From contig NC_091130.1 in assembly GCF_040183065.1 (NCBI RefSeq), positions 123,537,914 through 123,601,913 on the forward strand: a DNA stretch of 64,000 bases, written 5' to 3'. The translations under genes were made by a program, and so were the position numbers. A model generated the notes under the pieces. It worked only from the letters and a program-made list of their open reading frames with translations, was not told the origin of the DNA and did no database searches. This document shows positions 21,336 through 32,029 of this stretch, piece by piece; positions within the stretch are counted from its first letter, which is position 1; the number at the start of each line of letters is the position of its first letter. The stretch comes from Periplaneta americana. Lineage: Eukaryota; Arthropoda; Insecta; Blattodea; Blattidae.

Positions 21336-22150
21336 TCGAAAATTATAAATGGTTTAAATGCGGCAGAAATGGATTTCGTAAGTTACGCAAACAGTTGTTT
21401 TTAAAGTTGCAATTGGTTTAACATTTTTCACAGAATTCACTACGGACTGGAAGTCAGCCACGTTAAAAAGAATAGCAGGTGGACTAATTGCCTTTTTTAA
21501 TAGAAGCTCTCTGTTAACGAGGGTCTCACTTGGTCGCAAATTAGATTGACCGCTTTACGTAATCTCGTTTCTAAAACGAAATACATGTGTTCTGTACGCC
21601 AGACGTCTCTTATGCATACCAGAAGCATGAAAATTCATGATTTCGGAAGCCCTTGTTACCCTTTAATTTAAAGGGAATACTTTACATTTTAAATTGTGTT
21701 ATGTTGAAACTAGTGAAAGTACACTTAGACTTATTCGTTGAATCTATTATAGATGGCAATAGCAGCTTGACAACTCAAGAGTTAATTATTGTAATAACTA
21801 CTAAGACAACTTTAAATACCCAACTACTCGTATATCAGTGTTTACTTATTTCGTCAATATACGAAGTAAAAACAAAACATATTTTGTAACTGTAAAGATA
21901 TTTACTTTGACATTTTCACAAATTTACAAGTTTTCAGCTACATTTATACTGAAGAAGTGGTTTTGATCAAGTCGTACGGCTATTTGTCCGTCCGTCTTTG
22001 TACAGGGTGGGCACAAAGGTCGTTACCCCTATGCAAATACCTCAAATATACACACTATTTATGTAATTCCGGTCATAGTGAAGACATAAATGGTAAGTTT
22101 ACAGGACTGAAGATACATCCATTCACTAATTTTCCTATATCGCATCATCA
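21336..22150. other. Unassigned DNA with one mariner-like end
   Basis: TACAGGGTGGGCACAAAGG at 22004 looks like a single TA-CAGGGTG terminal repeat of a Tc1/mariner-type element. No partner end is visible. The rest has no recognised feature. Confidence 0.3.
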
Positions 22151-22159
22151 ATACTTCTT

Positions 22160-22397
22160 CGCCTAACTATCTCTCGGTGCTTTTTAATTGCTTGTCCTCT
22201 TATCACAGCCTGGTACTCGTTCTAAAAATGACCCTTTATTATCTATGCCTTGCCATAAAACAGCTCACTATTCTTCCTCTTTCACAGTATCAGCAATTCA
22301 TTTCTGGAACTCCCTACCCTGCTCCCTCAGGAACTGTCGAACGATATTGCAATTTAAAAGTGAATTGTTTAAGCACTTGACCAGTATTCAGGTTTAA
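22160..22397 (+). pseudogene. LINE reverse transcriptase C-terminal fragment (family F)
   Basis: The frame at 22188-22397 reads KNDPLLSMPCHKTAHYSSSF, then TVSAIHFWNSLPCSLRNC and FKSELFKHL. This matches the remembered C-terminal block of insect and chordate Jockey/CR1-like elements ('R..LL.VP...T..Y.NSFTVSS..LWNSLP..LR....FK..L'). No catalytic motifs remain. Confidence 0.7.
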
Positions 22398-22945
22398 TTC
22401 TCCTTTGTGTGCATATGTGTGTATATAATATGTAATTTTCCTCAGTGTTGTATAGTTATAATTTACATTTGAATTTGTTATTCTTGTAATTTGTAATATT
22501 GGTTCACTTATCGCTTGCATATTCATTGATAATAATAATAAATTTAGCTTCCCTTATGAAAAGGTTGCCAGATTTGACAACGCGTATTACATAATTTGGA
22601 AATACACCTAAAAGGTAAAATGATATAAATTTGAAACGGTTAGGGAATCGAATATACAAAATGTCAGAAAAATTTACACCTAAGTAGCGTTTGTGCTCAT
22701 TTACAGTTAAGAAAAAGGGGGGGGGAAATATCATCAAATAGGTTAGAATGATTTGAACGCCATATACCGCGAGAAAAATAATAGTACGGGTTTGTTGGCA
22801 TTTGAATCTAAACCAATCAACACCCATCGGTTAAGATAAATTCAAATTTCCATTATCACTCCCATACAAGTGATTTCTCAATATCAGAACCGATCCTTTG
22901 AGGGCACTAATGGCTATTTCCTTCACAATGCTGTGTGTTAGCCCC
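22398..22945. other. No recognised feature
   Basis: A+T-rich sequence with a G9 run at 22718. The first part may be the 3' UTR of the LINE fragment before it. Confidence 0.4.
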
Positions 22946-23155
22946 AGGTTTTTACATTTGTTGGCGTTATTATTATTTTGTAATTGTTATTTAGTATGTT
23001 CGCATTATTTTACTCGACTTGTGCTGGTATAACTATATAAATTGTAATTCGTTTTTTTTAATATTAGTCTGTAGAATTGTATCAGCTTCTTTTGTTCCTG
23101 GCAAAGTGGAAAAGAAAGCCTGATGGCCTTAACTTCGCCAGAGTAAATAAATAGA

Positions 23156-23187
<32 letters not shown>
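22946..23187 (+). mobile_element. LINE 3' UTR with palindrome and (ATT)n tail
   Basis: The sequence GCCTGATGGCCTTAACTTCG ending in AATAAATAG and (ATT)9 is the plus-strand counterpart of the tail captured in Helitrons H1 and H2. The hairpin plus microsatellite tail is a typical LINE 3' terminus. Confidence 0.55.
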
Positions 23188-23188
<1 letters not shown>

Positions 23189-23257
23189 ATCCACTTTACA
23201 CTGTCCGAAGTGTCCAAAGGATTAGTATGTCCCCCATTATTACTCTCACATAAAATA

Positions 23258-23515
23258 ATGCGTCGCTAGGTTCCGTGTTACATTCGCCTAAGCATTTCTG
23301 GTTTAATCTGTTGGAAAGCGCATCGCACGACGTCCTTCAATTCATCATTGGTATCATACCGTTCTTGTGCAACAATGCTCTTGATGAAACCCCACAGCGC
23401 ATTGTCACAGGTCGTGAAGTCAGGACTGCTAGGTGGCCAGTCGAGAGGAGCTGGTAAGATTGATGACCCATTATGTTATTTCCGTTCGAGTATCTCAATT
23501 AGATGTTCCCAGAAC
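23258..23515 (-). pseudogene. Tc1/mariner-type transposase C-terminal fragment
   Basis: The minus strand gives LDWPPSSPDFTTCDNALWGF, then IKSIVAQERYDTNDELKD and CAFQQIKPEMLRRM. The WP..SPD..P.D..LWG block carries the last catalytic acidic residue of DD34D/E transposases, and the downstream helix block is typical. The first two catalytic aspartates and any terminal repeats are missing. Confidence 0.75.
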
Positions 23516-23532
23516 GATGGGTTGGGCATGGG

Positions 23533-23720
23533 CCACCCATCTTACCAGCGCTGTGGTTTAGTTTGTAAAGCGCCTGCACGTAAAGCTGGAAACCCGTGTT
23601 CGAGTCCCGGTGCCGAAGAGAATTTTTCTCCGTTCTACCGATTCTTCACCATAAGGAAACGCAGAATTACTGTACTGAAACTCCATATGTACTTCGATAC
23701 ATCATAGTAATATGATACAG
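23533..23720 (+). mobile_element. SINE-1 copy a (tRNA-derived)
   Basis: A tRNA-like head (GTGGTTTAGTTTGTAAAGCG, box B GTTCGAGTCCCGG) is followed by GAGAATTTTTCTCCG, TTCTACCGATTCTTCAC and a TACTTCGATACATCATAG tail. A second copy 370 bp downstream shares head end, body and tail. Confidence 0.75.
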
Positions 23721-23904
23721 TTTAAGTAATCATTTGTGATTCAAGAGGGCGTCATGTTCCGTCGGACCCCGGCCACTTAGTCACAAAATGAGTGCACCTC
23801 TGTACTTGTGGTTAGAAATTGTGCCTACTGCAACACGGTACACGAGGGTAGGCCAACAAAGGGGAACACAGCAGGTAGAACTTATTCAATCCGGCATCGG
23901 AACT

Positions 23905-24075
23905 TGAATCCGGTGTGGTTTAGTGCCAGCATGTAAAACTCTAATTCCAGTTTCGAGTCCCGGTGTCGGAGAGAATTTTTCTCCGTTCTACCGATTCTTC
24001 ACTATATGGAAACGCAGAATTATTGCACTGAAACTTCATAATATGTACTTCGGTACATCATAGTAATATGATAAG
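23905..24075 (+). mobile_element. SINE-1 copy b
   Basis: Same body as copy a (GAGAATTTTTCTCCGTTC to ACATCATAGTAATATGATA). The tRNA head is shortened and mutated (GTGTGGTTTAGTGCCAGC). The two copies in the same orientation may reflect independent insertions or a local duplication. Confidence 0.75.
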
Positions 24076-24154
24076 AAACAATTGGCAGGAAGGTGATGAT
24101 AACAGAAGAAAATGTATAAAGATTAGAAGAAATAAAGCCACATTAAACTCCTTC

Positions 24155-24290
24155 TCCTGTTGTTGTTGTTGTTGTTTTTATTGTTGTGTTGTTATTGTTA
24201 TTGTTATTGCCTCATGAGTGATACCTTATTGGAGACACTTAAGGTTCCAACCAGTCTTCGGACTGCTGACTGAACATAAACATAATGATA
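24155..24290 (-). repeat. Interspersed repeat, minus-strand copy
   Basis: On the minus strand GTCCGAAGACTGGTTGGAAC, then GGTATCACTCATGAGGCAA. This is a diverged match to 37885-38070 (+). The (GTT)n run beside it resembles a retroposon tail. Origin unknown. Confidence 0.45.
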
Positions 24291-24935
24291 ATTCCATTAC
24301 CCTAATTTTAGTATAGATGTTACATACAATCCTCATATCCCTGTCACTTTCCTCATCTCGTCTTCTTCCTTCCCTTCGTGCAACAACAGATGGGCTCTTG
24401 TCAGATTTCCTTGACAAGACGTAAACAACACCAAATCTATTCCATAATACATAAGGCTCATATCCTCTAACATTCCTTCATTTCATCTTACAATGTTCGT
24501 CTTAACAGCATCACTTTCCCACAACACGTGTTTGCTCTAATATTATGAATTTAAGGAGGAGAGAGAAAACCATTTATGCATAGCATCCCATAAGAATAAG
24601 TTATACAAATTAGAAACATTATTTTGAATTTAATTAGAAACAACTAGTCTAATCTTGATAGATATTAATAATACATTGATGTATAAGAGCGTAGAAGTTG
24701 TTGGGTACGCAGATGATTTGGACATCATGGGTAGATCAAAAGCCAAAGTAGAAGAGATACTTAAAGACCTTGAAAAACAGCAGGAAAAATAGGATTGAAC
24801 ATTAATAACAGCAAGACAAAGTGGATGATACAGTCCAGAAATAACCTGATATCCAATCAACAGATAGGTTCAGAAAGATTCGAAACCACGGAGGATTTTA
24901 AATATCTTGAGTCAGTAATAACCAATGATAAAAAA

Positions 24936-26078
24936 TAATGGACAGATATACTGGGCTGGGGGGAACACGTTACAGACACAGCGGGAAAAGCATGGAGAGC
25001 GTTACACTTTGTGATGAGGGTACTAAGAAAAGGCTCTGATAAATCCAAAGACATTGCATATAAATCACTAGTACGTCCAGTAATGGAATATGGTACTGTA
25101 TGTTGGGATCCTTACAGATTATAACATATTAAGACACTGGAAAAGATTAAAAAACGGGTTCTCAAGTGTTGTCGGAAAAATTCACCATTAAAATGGGACA
25201 CCCTCACGGACAGGAGAACGCGAATTCGATTATGCGCACTGTTCAAAACATACAGAGGTGAGCCTGCCAGGAGAGAAATAAAAAAATACGTTGCAACCGC
25301 CAAATCACTCTTCAAGGAATGACCACTCTTATAAATTGAGGGAAAGAAGACAGAGAACGGACACTGGAAAGTTTTATTTTCTCAATCGTACTATCAGGGA
25401 CTGGAATGCTTTACCTGCAGACATGCTAAAGGCTTTACCAACAACCAAAAACGTATTTAAAAATAGGCTTAAGGACTTTACTAATAGACGGTAATTATAC
25501 ACAGTATGTAAAGGGTGTAAATGTTAATTTGTTATTGAAGTGTTGTATCAGTGAAGAATTATGTTGTCAGTGAAGTGTGTTGTGTAAGTGAAACGTGTTC
25601 CTGTCAGTGACGCTTTATAGTTTATAGTGGCAGTGCAAAGTATTTGAACAGTGAAATGTTTTTGAAGTGTTAGTGAAATCAGGATAGAATCAGTGAAGTG
25701 TGTCGTAGTTCCAGTGCAGTGAGTGAGTTAACAGCGAAATAAGTTTAATGTGGAAAGGCACTTGTGCAGATATGAACATATCATACTCCTGGGTTCTAGT
25801 TCGAACTTAGGTTTAAGTTACAAATTATATTTATTTTAAATGTTATTTTAAGTGATGGTGCTCATTTAATTTAGGATATTCCCTATTATTATTAGTAGTA
25901 GTAGTAGTAGTGGTAGTGGTAGTGGTAGTGGTAGTGGTAGTTATTGGTATTAATTTTTGGTATTATTATTAACTGTATTTTAATTAATAATTTTATTATT
26001 GTCATTATTGAGTGTAATTAGTTACCACTGCCACCGGGTATATACCCATTGCAGTGTGAATAAATACCACAAACACAC
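24936..26078 (+). mobile_element. LINE family B copy inside LINE C
   Basis: 5'-truncated. It encodes WGEHVTDTAGKAWRALHFVM, YKSLVRPVMEYGTVCWDPY, KCCRKNSPLKWDTLTDRR and finally QRTDTGKFYFLNRTIRDWN (25291-25494 is open). The 3' UTR has GTGAAGTG-type near-repeats and ends TTACCACTGCCACCGGGTAT...GCAGTG then AATAAATACC, matching the LINE B copy at 5239-6086. A target duplication is not clear (ATGATAAA versus ATGACGAA). Boundaries are approximate. Confidence 0.75.
25291..25494 (+). pseudogene. LINE B reverse transcriptase C-terminus, copy 2
   Basis: A 67-residue open frame, NDHSYKLRERRQRTDTGKFY to FKNRLKDFTNRR, homologous to 5897-6086. The block before it (24940-25290) is the same protein in broken frames. 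Confidence 0.7.
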
Positions 26079-26612
26079 ATGACGAAGGGAAATAAAAAAT
26101 ATTTTGCATTATTGGGTATCCTGAAATCAAGATTTGTACATAAGAAAACTAAATTTCGAATCTATAAAACAATAATTAGAACAGTACTCTGTTATGGATG
26201 TGAAACTTGGGTAATGAATAATAAAATAGAATCAGCCTTAGGTGTATTCGAAAGAAATATATTGAGGCGGATAGTTGGACCAGTTAATGAATATGGACAA
26301 TGGAGGATAAGGTATAACCAGGAAGTAATGGAACAATATCGAGATATGGATGTAGTGACACACTTCAAACTCCGAAGATTGGAATGGGCTGGGCATATCA
26401 ACAGAATGGAGAACCAGAGGATACCTAGGAAAATAATGGAGGGAAGGATTTATGATAAAAGACCGATAGGCAGACCGAAGGATAGATGGGCCGACGCAGT
26501 GAGAGTGGATGCTAGACAAGTTTTGGGAGTAACGGCATGGAAGAGAAAATCACTGGACGGATCTGATTGGAAGAGGAGAATAGAGGTGGTCAAGGCCCGA
26601 TTTGGGCTGTAG
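26079..26612 (+). pseudogene. LINE C C-terminal domain (177 residues, open)
   Basis: It reads KFRIYKTIIRTVLCYGCETW, then ERNILRRIVGP and RRLEWAGHINRMENQRIPRK, GRPKDRWADAVRVDA. These are the thumb and post-RT blocks of insect RTE/Jockey-like LINEs. The frame is intact over 177 codons, but the element is split from its palm domain by LINE B, so the apparent start is not a real initiation site. A (GAA)n tail follows. Confidence 0.8.
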
Positions 26613-26626
26613 TACCATAGTAGAAG

Positions 26627-26657
<31 letters not shown>

Positions 26658-26867
26658 CTAATCTTGGATTTATTTGCTTGTGTCCAAGTTAAAATATCTT
26701 TCGAACTTAAGTAGCTATGGAAATAATGGGAAATGGTAAAAACGTGCTTCTAAGAAGTGAACGCGATATCTTGTAGGAAATCTAATCTTCCATCATAAAT
26801 CTTACATAATGCTTTAAGGGTACGAGGCGTTGACATTTTATGAAAAGCCGTCAGTTCTATTTGGGAC

Positions 26868-27060
26868 AAGTTACCTGGCTGAAGTTTTTCCTGGGGTCCC
26901 CCCCCCCTCCAACCCAGCCCAATATGATTAAATGCTGGGTAACTTTCGGCTCTGGACCCTGGACTCATTTCGTCGGCATTATCATCTTCATATTATTCAG
27001 ACGCTAGATAACACAGCAGTTGATAAAACGTCGTAAAATAACCCACTAAAAAAAGCAGTC
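26868..27060 (+). mobile_element. SINE-3 copy (core type, headless)
   Basis: GTTACCTGGCTGAAGTTTTT, then AAATGCTGGGTAACTTTCGG, GACCCTGGACTCATTTCG, CATTATCATCTTCATATTATTC and GTCGTAAAATAACCCACTAA. It aligns over its length with 31075-31262. No tRNA head is visible. Confidence 0.75.
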
Positions 27061-27874
27061 AGTGGAGTAAACTTTTTTATACTGATGACGCCATTTTAAC
27101 AAATAAGACACAAACTTGCGACTTTTTCGAGAAACAGTCTACTTCTATTTCATGAGAATAACAGTAATATAATACAATTAGTACGAAGATGTTTTTAACA
27201 TTACGTTGCATATTTCATATTTTGTTTACAAATATACGTAGACTTATAGCTTGTCATACTTACAGTTTTCACAAATGTATATTTCACGAGGTAGAGAAAA
27301 TGAAATGTCTTAAATAAGATGTTTTGGGACACATTAAAACCATAGGCAGGAAGTTCGTACCGAAACTGTTAATTTGTGTGAGCTAGGAGTATATCTCTAC
27401 CAAATGAAATATAGTAGCGCAGCTCTCAATGTGCAGAAATCAGAGACACCCACACTGAATGGTTGAAGTGTAGGCAATCTCGTTTCCATGGAAGGGGAAG
27501 TTTCATCACTAGTTATAATATACAGGGTGATTCATGAGGATTTACCGTCACTTACGGAGCTTATTTCCGAAGATATTCTGAGCAAAAAAGTCATATAAAC
27601 AATTGTCCTAATTTCTTGTATTTTCAGGGATACTGTCTGTAAAATACAGGTACCATTATTCTTGGATTTTAAGGGTTAAAGGATATTACAGATAAAGAAC
27701 TGACTATTCAGGAGTATCATTTATTTAATTAGCTAGTATTCTGAAGTTAAAAATGTGTACTTGCTTCGTACAAATTTTTTTTTCCGATTTTTAACTTAAA
27801 ATATTACATTTTCTTACGCATTTATCACAACAATTATTACAAATCACACCACTCTTGTAAATTCTTCAAGACTA
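27061..27874. other. Unassigned DNA with a single CAGGGTG end
   Basis: TATACAGGGTGATTCATGAG at 27522 resembles a terminal inverted repeat of TA-targeting transposons. No inverted partner was found. The remainder shows no motif. Confidence 0.35.
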
Positions 27875-27876
27875 TA

Positions 27877-28276
27877 CAGTAGTGGCAAAAAAAAAAACCG
27901 GACCGACCCTTGTAGCTGATTTCAGAGCCTTCTTCACTCCAGAGCACGATTGACTGGTAACTAAGACTTTCGTGGTTTGAATCCTGCCTAGAAAGGAAAA
28001 TTTTTTTATTCCTTATACAAATTTATTCCCTATACTTTTCGATTGCAGCGATATTTTACTACTTAATTAACGTATTATTCCCAGAACATGAATTTTACCA
28101 GCAATCGAAAAGTAGTGGGAATAAATTTGAATAAGGAACAAAAAAAAGTTTCTTTCCCAGGCAGGATTCGAACCACGAAAGTCTTAGTTACCAGTCTATC
28201 GTGCTCTGGAGTGAACAAGGCTCTGAAACCAGGTACAAGGGCCGGTCCGGTCCGGTTTTTTTTTTTGCCACTACTG
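27877..28276. mobile_element. Palindromic TA-flanked element with tRNA-like arms
   Basis: Left arm 27877-28047 and right arm 28100-28276 are inverted copies with a loop of about 52 bp. The ends are CAGTAGTGGCAAAAAAAA, flanked by TA on both sides (27875-27876 and 28277-28278), which points to a Tc1/mariner-type or pogo-type MITE. Each arm contains AGAGCACGATTGACTGG, then GGTTTGAATCCTGCC (left) or GGTTCGAATCCTGCC (right), a tRNA-like box B. Oligo-A next to CCGGACCG marks each outer end. Confidence 0.75.
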
Positions 28277-28906
28277 TATTTATTTTTCAGCTATCTTTAT
28301 TGCAATAAGACACTAAGAAACTTCATCATAAATTGTATAAGTTCATATTAAGAAATGAAAGTGAAGACAAGGTAAAGTTCTTTTGATATGAAAATGGCTA
28401 GATGAGATTGAGCCCCAGTATTACATATTCCAGTCTCATCCATAACGTATAGGGGTCAGACACGACTAGAATCTGGTCCTAATCCGGGACAAGCGTTGTG
28501 CCCCGTGGTGCCGCCAGTGACTACCTGTTTGTTCGGGATTACGTAACCGCGATATGGGGTACAACGTGAAGTTACTTTAAATGTTGCCCTATTATCCAGA
28601 GGAAGGAGCCCAGCCGTAAGCACTGCAACACAAACCACAAACGGCTTATTAATGAAATTTAACGGGACACGGCGGATGTATAGAACACTGGTTCACCCAT
28701 GAAATGCAGTCACAGCTGCAAATAGATTTCCGGTAACTTTGTTCGGGCCACGGATTCAATGTGCGGATGTTGTAATTGGGATACCTAATATACAAAACAA
28801 TAATTAGGCCTATATTCAAAGTTTCACAGGTAGGCCTAATATATAGTTTTCCTTTCTTTCTTCTTATTCCACTTAATCTCCTAGTTTCATTCGACTTCCA
28901 CATCTT

Positions 28907-28910
<4 letters not shown>
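28277..28910. other. No recognised feature
   Basis: Spacer between the palindromic element and the triplet-repeat block. One moderately GC-rich stretch (28450-28640) has no motif. Confidence 0.4.
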
Positions 28911-28959
<49 letters not shown>

Positions 28960-30975
28960 CGTCACAACAAGAAGAAGAACAACAAAAACAAGAAGAGGAA
29001 AAAGAAGAAGTAGAAGAACAAGAAGAACAACAAGAATAAGAACAAGAAGAAGAACAACAACAAGAATAAGAACAAGAAGAAGAAGAACAAGAAAAAGAAT
29101 AACAAGAACAAGAAGAAGAACACAAGTAGAAAAGAAGAAGAAGAAGAAAAAGAAGAACAAGAACAAGAAGAACAACAAGTAGAAAATAAGATGAACAAGA
29201 AAAAGAAGAAGAAGAATAAGAACAAGAAGAACAACAACAAAAACAAGAATAGGAACAAGAAGAAGAAGAACAAGAAAAAGAATAACAAGAACAAGAAGAA
29301 GAACACAAGTAGAAAAGAAGAAGAAGAAGAAAAAGAAGAACAAGAACAAGAAGAACAAGTAGAAAATAAGATGAACAAGAAAAAGAAGAAGAAGAATAAG
29401 AACAAGAAGAACAACAACAAAAACAAGAATAGGAACAAGAAGAACAACAAGTAGAAAACAAGAAGAAGAAGAAGAAGAAGAAAAAGAACAAGAAGAATAA
29501 GAACAAGAACAACAACAAAAACAAGAACAGGAACAAGAAGAAGAAGAACAAGAAAAAGAATAACAAGAACAAGAAGAAGAACACAAGTAGAAAAGAAGAA
29601 GAAGAAAAAGAAGAACAAGAACAAGAAGAACAACAAGTAGAAAATAAGATGAACAAGAAAAAGAAGAAGAAGAATAAGAACAAGAAGAACAACAACAAAA
29701 ACAAGAATAGGAACAAGAAGAAGAAGAACAAGAAAAAGAATAACAAGAACAAGAAGAAGAACACAAGTAGAAAAGAAGAAGAAGAAGAAAAAGAACAAGA
29801 ACAAGAAGAACAACAAGTAGAAAATAAGATGAACAAGAAAAAGAAGAAGAAGAATAAGAACAAGAAGAACAACAACAAAAACAAGAATAGGAACAAGAAG
29901 AACAACAAGTAGAAAACAAGAAGAAGAAGAAGAAAAAGAACAAGAAGAATAAGAACAAGAACAACAACAAAAACAAGAACAGGAACAAGAAGAACAAGAA
30001 GAAGAAGAAGAAAAAGAACAAGAACAAGAAGAAGAAAAGAACAAGAACAAGAACAAGTAGAAAACAAAAAGAAGAAGAACAAGAAGAAGAAGAACAAGAA
30101 TAAGAACAAGAAGTAGAAGAAAAAAAACAAGAACAGGAACAAGAAGAACAAGAAGAAGAAAAGGAAAAAAATAAGAAGAAGAAGAAAAAGAACAAGAACA
30201 AGAAGAAGAACAAGTAGAAAACAAAAAGAAGAAGAACAAGAATAAGAACAAGAAGTAGAACTATAAAAACAAGAACAGGAACAAGAAGAACAAGAAGAAG
30301 AAGAAAAAGAAGAACAAGAAGAACAAGTAGAAAACAAAAAGAACAAGAAAAAGAACAAGAAGAAGAACAAGAAGAAGAAGAAGAACAACAAAAACAAGAA
30401 CATGAACAAGAAGAACAAGTAGAAAACAACAAGAAGAACAAGAATAAGAATAAGAACAAGAACGAGAACAAAAAAACAAGAACAGGAACAAGAAGAACAA
30501 GAGAAAGAAGAACAAGAACAAGAAGAAGAAGAAGAACAAGAACAAGAAGAAGAAGAAGTAGAAGAACAAGAAGAAGAAGAAGTAGAAGAACAAGAAGAAG
30601 AAGAAAAAGAACAAGTAGAAGAACAACAAGTAGAAGAACAAGAAGTAGAAGAACAAGAAGTAGAAGAACAAGAAGTAGAAGAACAAGAAGTAGAACAACA
30701 AGTAGAAGAACAAGAAGTAGAATAACAAGAAGAAGAGGAACAAGAAAAAGAACAAGAACAAGAAGAATAACAGCAACAAGTAGAAGAACAAGAACAAGAA
30801 GAACAAGCAAAAGAAGAAGAAGAAAAAGTACAAGAACAAGAAGAAGAAGAAAAAGTACAAGAACAAGAAGAAGAAGAAAAAGAACAAGTAGAAGAACAAG
30901 AACAAAAAGAAGAACAAGGACAAGAAGAGGAAGAATAAGAAGAACAAAAAGGAGAAGAAGAAAAACAAGAATAAA
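28911..30975. repeat. Two-kilobase purine-rich triplet repeat block
   Basis: It starts with (AAT)15 (28911-28957). About 2 kb of AAG, AAC, AAT and AGT triplets follows with almost no T on the plus strand. There is higher-order structure: AAAATAAGATGAACAAG begins at 29184, 29364, 29642 and 29822, giving 180-bp spacing within pairs and 458 bp between pairs. A 180-bp unit was therefore doubled and the roughly 360-bp result copied again. Very long minus-strand frames (Leu/Phe/Ser-rich, up to 710 residues) are by-products of the composition. Confidence 0.95.
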
Positions 30976-30984
30976 AATAGCTTC

Positions 30985-31817
30985 TGTGTGATGCTTTTCC
31001 AATTCACTGCGGGATAAAGCAAGGAGGTGTACTATCACCTTTCCTTTTTAACTTCGCTCTAGAAAATGCTACTAGGGTTACTTGGTTGAGATTTTTTCCG
31101 GAGTTTTCCCTCAACCCATTACGAGCAAATGCTGGGTAACTTTCGGTGCTGGACCCCGGACTCATTTCACCGGCATTATCACCTTCATATCATTCAGACG
31201 CTAAATAACCTAGATGTTGATATATCGTCGTAAAATAACCCAATCAAATTAAAAAAAAACATGGCATTAGGAAAGTTCAGGATAACAGAGAGGGCTTGGA
31301 ATTGAACGGGTTACATCAGCTTCTTGTCTATGCGGATGAATATGTTGGGAGAAAATCCACAAACGATTAGGGAAAACACGGAAATTTTACTTGAAGCAAG
31401 TGATACGATAGGTTTGGCAGTAAATCTCTAAAAGACGAAGTATATGATTATGTCTCGTGACCAGAATGTTGTACGAACAAAAATATAAGTGACACGCTGG
31501 AGGAAATTAAACATAGAATAAATATGGGAAATTCCTGTTATTATTCAGTTGAGAATTTTTTATCATCCAGTCTGCTCTCAAAAAATCTGAAAGTTAGAAT
31601 TTATAAAACAGTTATATTACCGGTTGTTCTGTATGGTTGTGAAACTTGGACTCTCACTTTGAGAGAGGAACAGAGATTAAGGGTGTTTGAGAATAAGGTT
31701 CTTAGGAAAATATTTGGGGCTACGAGGGATGAAGTTACAGGAGAATGGAGAAAGTTACACAACTCAGAACTGCACGCATTGTATTCTTCACCTGACATAA
31801 GGAACATTAAATTCAGA
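30985..31817 (+). mobile_element. LINE family E, copy 1, with a SINE inside
   Basis: It starts with RT motif B GIKQGGVLSPFLFNFALENA (30999-31075). SINE-3 follows. It continues ELNGLHQLLVYADEYVG (motif C altered, A-D-E instead of A-D-D) and a 105-codon frame (31524-31841) with LKVRIYKTVILPVVLYGCET and LRVFENKVLRKIFGATRDEV. The match stops at KFRR, about 31817, where hAT sequence begins. The 5' side abuts the triplet-repeat block. Confidence 0.75.
31075..31262 (+). mobile_element. SINE-3 copy inside LINE E
   Basis: GTTACTTGGTTGAGATTTTT to GTCGTAAAATAACCCAATCA and an A-rich end. The LINE sequence ATGCTACTAGG before and ATGGCATTAGG after is an imperfect target duplication, consistent with retroposition into LINE E. 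Confidence 0.75.
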
Positions 31818-32029
31818 CGGTATTGGTGCCGAATAAACTAAAAAGAAATTTAAAACTGTCATTTTCAACGTCATACATGTGTGAATCTGCATTTCCTACC
31901 ATGAAAATAGTGAAATCGAAACAAAGGAACAGACTGCTGCATCGTGAAGATGATTTACGTGTCCTGTCAAACATAAGGGCACTTATAGACAAATTCTGTA
32001 CAACCCACCAAGCGCAGACTTCACATTAA
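31818..32029 (+). pseudogene. hAT transposase C-terminal fragment
   Basis: A 68-residue frame reads SFSTSYMCESAFPTMKIVKS, KQRNRLLHREDDLRVLSN and IRALIDKFCTTHQAQTSH. The T-S-Y-x-C-E-S-x-F block and the 'K..RNRL..E.DLR' helix are the conserved hAT dimerisation/C-terminal region of ZBED-like families. Only the end remains. A possible right terminal repeat of this element is GGGTTGGGAACCACCG, ending at 33931. Confidence 0.8.

Larger units (their letters stand above)
24655..26655 (+). mobile_element. LINE family C, interrupted by LINE B
   Basis: The upstream part (24655-24935) encodes the RT motif-C region VVGYADDLDIMGRSKAKVEE and then ERFETTEDFKYL. The downstream part (26079-26612) encodes the remaining 177 residues, so LINE B (about 24936-26078) landed between the palm and the C-terminal domain. 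The 3' end is a (GAA)n tail at 26620-26655. Several stops in the upstream part show it is dead. Confidence 0.75.

Noticed and set aside
28649-31038. Very long minus-strand frames (429-710 codons) rich in Leu, Phe, Ser and Cys
   Set aside because: They lie entirely in the triplet-repeat block, where any frame lacks stops; no start context or domain.
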